Of a stretch of DNA of 64,000 bases, positions 57,278 to 64,000 are shown in pieces. Location: assembly GCF_021401245.1 (NCBI RefSeq), contig NZ_JACBFY010000013.1, positions 1 to 64,000 on the forward strand, in the 5' to 3' direction. The notes beneath the pieces are model-generated. The model saw nothing but the letters and a program-made list of their open reading frames with translations. It made no database searches and had not been told where the DNA came from. The stretch's first letter is position 1. The number at the start of each line of letters is the position of its first letter. The position numbers and the translations under genes were made by a program. The stretch comes from Pseudacidovorax sp. NFM-22 (GTDB taxonomy: Bacteria > Pseudomonadota > Gammaproteobacteria > Burkholderiales > Burkholderiaceae_C).

Positions 57278-59350
57278 ATGTCCTCCGGCCTCAATCTCGC
57301 CCAGCAGGAAGCGGTCAACTACCTCCACGGGCCCTGCCTGGTGCTCGCCGGCGCGGGTTCGGGCAAGACGCGGGTGATCACCCACAAGATCGCACGCCTG
57401 ATCCAGGCCGGGCTGGAGCCCAAGCGCATCGCGGCCATCACCTTCACCAACAAGGCGGCGGCCGAGATGCGCGAGCGGGCCAAGGGCCTGATCGGCCGCG
57501 ACGCCAAGCAGGTGGTGGTGTGCACCTTCCACGCCCTGGGCGTGCGCATGATGCGCGAGGACGGCGGCGTGCTCGGCCTCAAGCCGCAGTTCAGCATCCT
57601 GGACGCGGACGACGTCACCAAGATCCTCAAGGACGCTGGCGGCACCACCGACACGGCCACCGCCCGCACCTGGCAGTGGACGATCAGCAAGTGGAAGAAC
57701 ATGGGCCTCAACTCGGCCGAGGCCGAGGCTCAGGCGGTGGACGACAACGAGCGCATCACCGCGAAGATCATGGCCCGCTACGAGGAGCGCCTCACGGCCT
57801 ACCAGAGCGTGGACTTCGACGACCTGATCGGCATGCCGCTGCAGCTGCTGCACAAGCACGAGGCGGTGCGCGAGAAGTGGCAGAAGCTGCTGGGCCACAT
57901 CCTGGTGGACGAATACCAGGACACCAACGCCACGCAGTACGAGGTGCTCAAGCTGCTGGCCGGCGAGCGGGGCCGCTTCACCGCCGTGGGCGACGACGAC
58001 CAGTCCATCTACGGCTGGCGCGGCGCCACGCTGGACAACCTCAAGAAGCTGCCGATCGACTATCCGCAGCTCAAGGTCATCAAGCTGGAGCAGAACTACC
58101 GCTCCACCAGCGCCATCCTGCGCGCGGCCAACAACGTGATCGGGCCCAACCCCAAGCTCTTTCCCAAGACGCTGTTCAGCGAGCTGGGCGAGGGCGAGCC
58201 GGTGCGTGTGGTGGACTGCGACAACGAGCAGCACGAGGCCGAGCGCACCGTGGCCCGCATCCAGGGCCTGCGCGAAAGCTCCACGCACAAGGAATGGCGC
58301 GACTTCGCCATCCTCTACCGCGCCAACCACCAGGCGCGCATCTTCGAGCAGGCGCTGCGCCGCGCCAACATTCCCTACAAGGTGTCGGGCGGCCAGAGCT
58401 TCTTCGACCGTGCCGAGATCAAGGACCTGTGCGGCTGGTTCCGGCTGTGGGTCAACAACGACGACGACCCGGCCTTCCTGCGCGCGGTGACCACGCCCAA
58501 GCGCGGCATCGGCCACACCACGCTGCAGCAGCTGGGCGTGTTCGCCAGCCAGTACAAGATCAGCCTGTTCGAGGCGCTGTTCTCGCCCTCGCTGCCCAGC
58601 GCCGTGCCCAGGCGCGGCATCGAGGGGCTGCACGAGTTCGGCCGCTACATCAACGACCTCGAATACCGCGCCCGCCACACCGTCGGCGCCGAGGGCGCAC
58701 GGGCCTTCCTGATGGACTGGCTCAAGGACATCGAGTACGAGAAGCACCTCTACGACGGCGAGGACAGCGAGCAGGCCGCGGCCAGCCGCTGGACCAACGT
58801 GCTGGAGTTCTGCGACTGGATGTCGCAGCGCTGCGGCGGCCAGGTGGAGGACGCCTCGGGCGCCACCACCGGCCCCGAGGCCAAGAGCCTGCTGGAAGTC
58901 GCGCAGACCATCTCGCTGCTGTCCACCATCAGCGAGCGCGAGCAGGACCAGAACGTGCTGACCCTCTCCACGCTGCATGCGTCCAAAGGCCTGGAGTGGC
59001 CGCACGTGATGCTGGTCGGCGTGAACGAGGGCCTGCTGCCCTTCAAGCTGGACGACGACGAAGGCCGGCAGGAGAAGGTCACGGAGAACATCGCCGAGCG
59101 CCTGCAGGAAGAGCGCCGCCTGATGTACGTGGGCATCACCCGCGCCCAGCGCACGCTGGCCGTGAGCTGGATGAAGCGCCGCAAGAAGGGCCGCGAGATG
59201 GTGCAGGCCGCGCCCAGCCGCTTCATCGCCGAGATGGCGCTGGACAAGACCACCGCCAAGGAAGACCCGCGCGAGAAGCTCAAGGCCCTGCGCGCCGAGT
59301 TCGCGCGCCGCGCCGCCGCGGCCGCCTCGGCCGCCGAGCCCTCGAACTGA
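57278..59350 (+). CDS. rep: ATP-dependent DNA helicase, Rep/UvrD family
   Basis: 690 residues from the ATG at 57278; E. coli Rep has 673. Superfamily 1A motifs: Q motif LNLAQQEAV, Walker A LAGAGSGKTRVI, Ia TFTNKAAAEMRER, II ILVDEYQDTN, III GDDDQSIYGWRGA, IV EQNYRST, V TLHASKGLEW, VI EERRLMYVGITRAQ. The short C-terminus and IYGWRG context fit Rep better than UvrD. It unwinds DNA 3' to 5' and clears proteins ahead of forks. A lipoprotein gene follows 20 bases on. Confidence 0.92.
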   Translation: MSSGLNLAQQEAVNYLHGPCLVLAGAGSGKTRVITHKIARLIQAGLEPKRIAAITFTNKAAAEMRERAKGLIGRDAKQVVVCTFHALGVRMMREDGGVLGLKPQFSILDADDVTKILKDAGGTTDTATARTWQWTISKWKNMGLNSAEAEAQAVDDNERITAKIMARYEERLTAYQSVDFDDLIGMPLQLLHKHEAVREKWQKLLGHILVDEYQDTNATQYEVLKLLAGERGRFTAVGDDDQSIYGWRGATLDNLKKLPIDYPQLKVIKLEQNYRSTSAILRAANNVIGPNPKLFPKTLFSELGEGEPVRVVDCDNEQHEAERTVARIQGLRESSTHKEWRDFAILYRANHQARIFEQALRRANIPYKVSGGQSFFDRAEIKDLCGWFRLWVNNDDDPAFLRAVTTPKRGIGHTTLQQLGVFASQYKISLFEALFSPSLPSAVPRRGIEGLHEFGRYINDLEYRARHTVGAEGARAFLMDWLKDIEYEKHLYDGEDSEQAAASRWTNVLEFCDWMSQRCGGQVEDASGATTGPEAKSLLEVAQTISLLSTISEREQDQNVLTLSTLHASKGLEWPHVMLVGVNEGLLPFKLDDDEGRQEKVTENIAERLQEERRLMYVGITRAQRTLAVSWMKRRKKGREMVQAAPSRFIAEMALDKTTAKEDPREKLKALRAEFARRAAAAASAAEPSN

Positions 59351-59370
59351 TACCGCCCCAAGGAGCCGCG

Positions 59371-59796
59371 ATGCGCCTGCTGCCCCCTCTGCTGATCGCG
59401 CTGGCCGCCGCCGGCTGCGCGGGCACCCGCGTGCCGCCCGGCTGTCCGGCCACGGCCAGCGACATGAAGCCCTCGGACCTCTATGGCTGGTGGGATGCGC
59501 GCTTCCAGAACGACGCGGCGCCCGCTGACGTCGAATTGCGCCCGCATCCGGAATACGCCGGCAGCGTGCGTGGCACCATCGCCAGGGCCGGCTCCCCGCT
59601 GGCCCAGCTGGCCGGCGACATCAATGCCGACGGCCAGTTCAGCCTCGACGAATCCCGGGACGGCCGCACGATCAGCGCGGTCTGGACCACAGACCTGCAG
59701 CCCGCCTCGTGCGGCAAGGAGTTCACTGGAACATGGCGCAACACCGCCACCGAGCAGAGCGTGCCCGTCGTTCTGCGCAAACGCCCCTCACCCTGA
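59371..59796 (+). CDS. Small lipoprotein of unknown function
   Basis: 141 residues, started at the ATG behind AAGGAG. A signal peptide with lipobox ALAAAGC puts the lipid on Cys16. The mature part (DMKPSDLYGWWDARF, ELRPHPEYAGSVRGTIA, GKEFTGTWRN) looks like a small beta-sandwich with two or three further cysteines. I do not recognise the family. Its 3' end overlaps the start of the phospholipase A gene by 64 bases in another frame, implying co-expression with pldA and the patatin gene. Confidence 0.78.
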   Translation: MRLLPPLLIALAAAGCAGTRVPPGCPATASDMKPSDLYGWWDARFQNDAAPADVELRPHPEYAGSVRGTIARAGSPLAQLAGDINADGQFSLDESRDGRTISAVWTTDLQPASCGKEFTGTWRNTATEQSVPVVLRKRPSP

Positions 59797-60980
59797 GCTT
59801 CCTGACGCTGGCCGCCCTGGCCAGCCCTTTCGCAGTCCAGGCCCAGACACGCGCGCTGGCACAGGCCGCCCCCGCCCCGGGCCTTCCGCCCAGCCCGCTG
59901 GCGGACGCCCAACTCACCTGGCAGCAGTGCGCGCGCCTTTCCGCCGACAACGCCGCCCGGCTGGCCTGCTTCGACCGCTGGGCCCTGCAGCAGCAGACAC
60001 CGGCCGCCACGCTGCCACCGGCCCCGCCCGCGCTCGCCTCTGCGCAGCCGCCGGACGCACCGGCCGTGGACAAGCCCGTGGACGTGGCCCAGCCCGCCAC
60101 GCGCGTGATCGCCGTGGCCGACACCGAAGGCTGCCGCGACCGCCAGTACTCCGCGCTCTCGCGCTTCTGGGAGCTGGAGGAAGGCAGCAGCTGCGGCACC
60201 TTCACCTTCCGCGGCTACCGGCCGCTGAACGTGTCGATCTCCACGGCCGACGGCCGGCCGCAAACGCCCACCTCGCCCGCCGAGGGGCACACCGGCACGG
60301 CCATGGCCTACCAGCCCAGCGAGATGCGCATCGGGCTTTCGGTGCGCACCAAGCTGGCCGAGGGCCTGCTCACGCGTGGCGACCCACTGCGCCGCGACTC
60401 GCTCTGGTTCGGCTACACGCAGCAGTCGACCTGGCAGGTCTTCAACTCGGACCTGTCGCGGCCCTTCCGCACCACGGACCATGAGCCCGAGCTCATGTAC
60501 GCCTACCCGCTGGACCTGAGCCTGCCCGGCGGCTGGCGCTGGCGCTATGCGGGCCTGGGGCTGGTGCACCAGTCCAACGGTCAGAGCCTGCCGCTGTCGC
60601 GCAGCTGGAACCGCGTCTACCTGATGGGCGGGGTGGAGCTGGACAACCGCTTCGCCATCACCGCCCGCGTGTGGCACCGCGTGCACGAAAGCGCGGCCGA
60701 CGACGACAACCCGGACATCACCAACTACCTGGGCCACAGCGAGATCATCGGCACCTGGAACGTGGACCCGGTCAACACGCTGCGCGGCACCGCACGCGGA
60801 CTCATCGGCGGCAGCGGCAAGGGCTCGGTGCGGCTCGAATGGCTGCGCGCCATCGGTGATCCGGCCAAGAGCGACCTGCGCTTCCATGTGCAGCTGTTCC
60901 ACGGCTACGGCGACACGCTGGTGGACTACAACCGCAAGCGCACCGTCCTGTCCGTCGGCCTGAGCCTCGTGGACTTCTGA
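59733..60980 (+). CDS. pldA: Outer-membrane phospholipase A (OMPLA)
   Basis: 415 residues from the ATG at 59733, which has AAGGAG 12 bases upstream; a GTG at 59709 is an alternative. A signal peptide ends near FAVQAQ. An extra periplasmic region of about 100 residues, including a QCARLSADNAARLACFDRW helix, precedes the barrel. The catalytic His and Ser are in GLVHQSNGQSLPLSRSWNR, the OMPLA active site. It hydrolyses outer-membrane phospholipids when asymmetry is lost. Its stop shares a base with the patatin start (TGATG). Confidence 0.92.
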   Translation: MAQHRHRAERARRSAQTPLTLSFLTLAALASPFAVQAQTRALAQAAPAPGLPPSPLADAQLTWQQCARLSADNAARLACFDRWALQQQTPAATLPPAPPALASAQPPDAPAVDKPVDVAQPATRVIAVADTEGCRDRQYSALSRFWELEEGSSCGTFTFRGYRPLNVSISTADGRPQTPTSPAEGHTGTAMAYQPSEMRIGLSVRTKLAEGLLTRGDPLRRDSLWFGYTQQSTWQVFNSDLSRPFRTTDHEPELMYAYPLDLSLPGGWRWRYAGLGLVHQSNGQSLPLSRSWNRVYLMGGVELDNRFAITARVWHRVHESAADDDNPDITNYLGHSEIIGTWNVDPVNTLRGTARGLIGGSGKGSVRLEWLRAIGDPAKSDLRFHVQLFHGYGDTLVDYNRKRTVLSVGLSLVDF

Positions 60981-61924
60981 TGCCGCGGCGGTCCCGCATC
61001 GGCCTGGCGCTGGGCAGTGGCTCGGCGCGGGGCTGGTCGCACATCGGGGTGATCCGCACGCTGGAAGAGGCCGGCTACGCGCCCGACGTGGTCTGCGGCA
61101 CCTCCATCGGCGCACTGGTGGGTGCCATCTATGCGGCCGGCCGGCTCGACTGGCTCGAAGACTGGGTGCGCAAGCTCACCTGGTCGGGCACGGTCGCCAT
61201 GCTGGACCTCAAGATGGGCGGCGGCCTGATCGAAGGCGGCAAGCTGCTCCGGTTCTTCCGCGAGCATTCGCAGGACCCCGACTTCGCCGACCTGCCCAAG
61301 GCCTTCGGCTGCGTGGCCACCGAGTTGGCCACCGGCCGCGAGGTGTGGCTGCGCGAAGGGCCGGTGATCGATGCGGTGCGTGCCTCGATGGCCCTGCCGG
61401 GCCTGTTCACGCCGACCCAGCAGGAGGACCGCCTGCTGGTGGACGGCGGGCTGGTCAACCCGATCCCGGTGTCGCTGTGCCGCGCCATGGGCGCCGACCT
61501 GGTGATCGCCGTGGACCTGAACTGGGACCTGATCGGCCGGCGCAACCGCACCGCCTCCACCGACGGGACGGCCGTGGCCGAGCTGCCCAAGGCCGGCGTG
61601 CTGGCGACGGTGCTGGGCAAGCTGCGGCCGGCGCCGCGTGCACCCGCCGGCAGCGGGACGGAGATGCCCTCGCTGCTGGACGTGCTGGGCACCAGCCTCA
61701 ACATCATGCAGGTGCGCATCACCCAGAGCCGCATGGCGGGCGAGCCCGCCGACGTGCTCGTGCGCCCGCGCCTGTCGGACATCGCGGCGATGGACTTCCA
61801 CCGTGCCGCCGCCGCCATCGCCGAGGGCGAGCGCGCGGCCCAGCAGGTGCTGCCGCTGCTGGCCGACTTGGCGGTGCCGCTCAAGGACGGCGGCAGCCTG
61901 CCGCCGGTGACCGTCCAGGGCTGA
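60980..61924 (+). CDS. Patatin-like phospholipase (RssA type)
   Basis: 314 residues. Oxyanion loop GLALGSGSARGWSHIG, nucleophile serine in VCGTSIGALVGA (GxSxG) and the dyad aspartate in LVDGGLVNPIPVSLC (DGG). No signal peptide, so it acts in the cytosol or on the inner leaflet. RssA-type patatins hydrolyse phospholipids or lysophospholipids. Translational coupling to pldA pairs two lipases of opposite sides of the envelope in one operon. Confidence 0.92.
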   Translation: MPRRSRIGLALGSGSARGWSHIGVIRTLEEAGYAPDVVCGTSIGALVGAIYAAGRLDWLEDWVRKLTWSGTVAMLDLKMGGGLIEGGKLLRFFREHSQDPDFADLPKAFGCVATELATGREVWLREGPVIDAVRASMALPGLFTPTQQEDRLLVDGGLVNPIPVSLCRAMGADLVIAVDLNWDLIGRRNRTASTDGTAVAELPKAGVLATVLGKLRPAPRAPAGSGTEMPSLLDVLGTSLNIMQVRITQSRMAGEPADVLVRPRLSDIAAMDFHRAAAAIAEGERAAQQVLPLLADLAVPLKDGGSLPPVTVQG

Positions 61925-62075
61925 CCGACGCCGGAGGACGGGGCAGGCCGAGGGCCGGACAATGCCGTTCCGTCCACGCCCGGCTTGGCCACACCGGGTC
62001 AGGCCTGGCCTGGCGGCGCAGTCGATCACGCTCCCGATCCACGCCTGACCGCGCGGCGCGGCGTGACGTGGCCGC

Positions 62076-64000
62076 TCAGGCGGTGCGGCGCAACGCGGCC
62101 TGCAGCGTCTCGTGCACCGCCTCCGGGTCCGCCGGCTTGACCAGGTGCGCCGCGAAGCCGGCCGCCTGCGTGCGCTGGCGGTCGATCGGGCTGCCATAGC
62201 CGCTCAGTGCCACCACGGGCAGACGGGCACCGAGGGCGCGGCCGATCTCCACGCCGCTGCCGTCGGGCAGGCCCAGGTCGGTCAGCACGATGTCGAATTC
62301 ATTCTGCGCCGCGCAGGCCAGGCCCTCGGCCACCGTGGCGGCGTGGGTGATGGCGTAGCCATAGTCCTGCAGGAAGAGCATCAGCAGCTCCGCGGCCTGG
62401 CGGTTGTCCTCCACCATCAGCACGCGGGCGCCCTGCGCGGCGGCGGCGGGGGGCGGCGGCAGGCTGGGCGCGGCACGCAGGGGCTGGGTCTCCTCGCGGT
62501 CGGCCAGCGGCAGGCGCATCTCGAAGGTGGCGCCCTGGCCGGGGCCGGCGCTGGTGGCGGTGAGCATGCCCCCATGCTCGATGACCAGGTGCCGCGCGAT
62601 GGCCAGGCCCAGGCCCAGCCCGCCGAACTGGCGTGCGACCTCGCGGTCGGCCTGCTCGAAGGCCTTGAAGATGCGCTCCAGCGCGTCGGGCGCGATGCCG
62701 ATGCCGTGGTCGACCACGCGCACGACGAAATGCCCGTCATTCACCTCGGACTCCAGCCGGATGGTGGCGCCGGCCGGACTGAACTTGATGGCGTTGCGCA
62801 GCAGGTTGGCGATCACCTGCTTGATGCGCGCCGCATCGGCCCGCACCCAGGCCCCCTCGGCCACGCCCCGCACGCTGAGCTTGAGCTTCTTGTCGGCCAG
62901 CGCGCCGCGCATCATCTCGCCCACCTCGGCGGGCAGCGATGCCGCGTCCAGCCGGTCGGCCCGCAGGCTCAGCTTGCCGCTGGTGATGGTGGAGACGTCC
63001 AGCAGGTCGTCGATGAGGCGCGCCTCCAGCTCGACGTTGCGACGGATGCCGGGGATCAGGTCCTTGTGGCGCTCGGGCACGGTGGCCAGGCGCTGCAGCA
63101 GCTGGGCGGCGAAGGAGACCGCCGCCAGCGGATTGCGCAGCTCGTGCGACACGATGGCCAGGAAGCGATCCTTGGCCTCGTTGGCGCGGGCCATTTCTTC
63201 CTGCGCCGCTTCGGCCCGGGCCACGGCGGCACGCAGGGCTTCGGCATTGCGGTGCTCGGCGGTGCGGTCGCGGATGATCAGGCAATAGCGCACGCGGCTG
63301 GTGGCCACGGGCGGCGCCGCGGCCGAGGCCTGGGCATCCAGGCAGGCCACGACCACGTCGGCCCAGCAGGGCTCGCCGTGCAGGGGCTGAAGCCACAGCT
63401 GCGCGTTGAAACTGCCGCCGGCGCAGCTGGCATGCAGCCATTCCATGGGCTGCGGCCCTTCGCGGCTGGTGAGGAATTCATGCAGGCCGCGGCCCAGGGC
63501 CTCGGACTCGGCGGCACCGAAGATCTGCCGGGCGCCCAGGTTCCAGCGCAGCACGCGCGCCTGGGCGTCGAGCAGCACCACCGCATAGTCCGCCAGCGAA
63601 TCGACCAGGCGGCCGAAGAGCAGGTCGTTGTCCTGCAGCGCACGCTCGGCACGCACCCGCCCGTCGCGCACGGCCACCTCGCGCAGCGCGCGGTCCACCA
63701 CCATGGGCAGGCGCGAGAGGCGACCCTTGCTCACATAGTCGGTGGCGCCCTGGCGCAGCAGCTCGACGGCGTTGTCCTCGCCGATCACGCCCGAGACGAA
63801 GACGAAGGGCACCTGCGGCGCCAGGCTGCGCGCCAACTCCAGGGCCTGCTGGCCCGAATAGCCGGGCAGCTCGAAGTCGGACAGGATGAGCTCGAAGCGC
63901 GCCTGCCGCAGCGCCGCGATGTAGCCCGCCTCGTCGCGCACCGTCTTGATTTGCGCCTGCGGATAGGCCCGCAGCAGCGCCTCGGTCAGCAGTTCGGCGT
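62076..64000 (-). CDS. Hybrid sensor histidine kinase / response regulator, cut by the right edge
   Basis: At least 641 residues; the frame stays open to the last base, so the start lies outside. Order: receiver domain lacking only its first strand (phospho-Asp in LILSDFELPGYSG, lysine in YVSKGR), a PAS-like sensor region (about 120-225), coiled coil, HisKA with AIVSHELRNPLAAV, HATPase_c (NLLRNAIKFSP, DHGIGIAPD, GGLGLGLAIARH), and a second receiver (VLMVEDNRQAAE, phospho-Asp in VLTDLGLPDG, lysine in HLVKPAD). All catalytic residues look intact. It is cytosolic and convergent with the patatin gene. Confidence 0.9.
   Translation of the reverse strand, partial: AELLTEALLRAYPQAQIKTVRDEAGYIAALRQARFELILSDFELPGYSGQQALELARSLAPQVPFVFVSGVIGEDNAVELLRQGATDYVSKGRLSRLPMVVDRALREVAVRDGRVRAERALQDNDLLFGRLVDSLADYAVVLLDAQARVLRWNLGARQIFGAAESEALGRGLHEFLTSREGPQPMEWLHASCAGGSFNAQLWLQPLHGEPCWADVVVACLDAQASAAAPPVATSRVRYCLIIRDRTAEHRNAEALRAAVARAEAAQEEMARANEAKDRFLAIVSHELRNPLAAVSFAAQLLQRLATVPERHKDLIPGIRRNVELEARLIDDLLDVSTITSGKLSLRADRLDAASLPAEVGEMMRGALADKKLKLSVRGVAEGAWVRADAARIKQVIANLLRNAIKFSPAGATIRLESEVNDGHFVVRVVDHGIGIAPDALERIFKAFEQADREVARQFGGLGLGLAIARHLVIEHGGMLTATSAGPGQGATFEMRLPLADREETQPLRAAPSLPPPPAAAAQGARVLMVEDNRQAAELLMLFLQDYGYAITHAATVAEGLACAAQNEFDIVLTDLGLPDGSGVEIGRALGARLPVVALSGYGSPIDRQRTQAAGFAAHLVKPADPEAVHETLQAALRRTA

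Overview
The window is very GC-rich, densely packed bacterial chromosome. Gene content and neighbourhoods (hemE, priA, a Rep/UvrD-type helicase, many LysR/IclR/MocR regulators, Liv-type ABC importers, dispersed GTTCGTCCTGAGC-type palindromes) suggest a betaproteobacterium of the Burkholderiales, probably Comamonadaceae. That placement is inference from recall, not from a search. No rRNA, tRNA, CRISPR array, prophage or insertion sequence was recognised.

Layout. 1-707: non-coding leader with an inverted repeat. 708-7716 (+): an ABC-F ATPase (uup-like), a phospholipase-D-family lipoprotein, two tandem class-A-beta-lactamase-fold serine hydrolases, an MgtC-family membrane protein. 7717-17082: a MocR regulator divergent from a run of amino-acid-flavoured genes (two LysE exporters, an EamA exporter, aminotransferase, DJ-1/PfpI, GST, PhzF, VOC protein, threonine-dehydratase-like enzyme). 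17206-24037: phosphatase, cutA, GlsB-type membrane protein, hybrid histidine kinase, YbhB, then a LysR-creatininase pair divergent from an MDR oxidoreductase.

24092-32530 holds an eight-gene minus-strand operon: an aconitase/LeuCD-like hydratase, a complete Liv ABC importer and an isocitrate-lyase-superfamily lyase, divergent from an IclR regulator with two CCACAATGTGG operator candidates between them. It looks like uptake, hydration and cleavage of an unsaturated (alkyl-substituted) dicarboxylate, comparable to dimethylmaleate hydratase plus dimethylmalate lyase.

37378-50349 is the most interesting part. One minus-strand operon encodes a complete glucitol-type PTS (gutM, IIC, IIBC, IIA, a fused HPr-EI) and an HAD phosphatase, but no sorbitol-6-phosphate dehydrogenase. 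A second minus-strand operon encodes an oxidoreductase of the homoserine-dehydrogenase-like/SAF family (the family of DXR-like DRL enzymes) tightly coupled to acetoin-dehydrogenase-type E1 alpha, E1 beta and an alpha/beta-hydrolase-type E2, preceded by a SorC sugar-sensing regulator. Both promoters carry the same bipartite element TGAACATA(A/T)TGAC-N10-(A/T)CAAATGT(A/T)C with identical spacing, so the two operons are probably one regulon. The chemistry fits a proposed route for a branched polyol such as 2-C-methylerythritol: PTS to the 4-phosphate, reverse DXR-type oxidoisomerisation to 1-deoxyxylulose 5-phosphate, then acetoin-like thiamine cleavage to acetyl-CoA and glyceraldehyde 3-phosphate. 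The chemistry is inference; gene families and the shared element are seen.

Between the two operons, 43500-44419 is a repeat-rich non-coding block: six 32-bp tandem repeats and a large inverted repeat (about 165-bp arms) with nested palindromes. 50407-64000 is mostly housekeeping: an unknown gene, a thioredoxin-fold protein, hemE, priA (with two DnaA-box-like sites upstream), an AEC transporter, a Rep-type helicase, a lipoprotein, outer-membrane phospholipase A coupled to a patatin, and a hybrid histidine kinase cut by the right edge.
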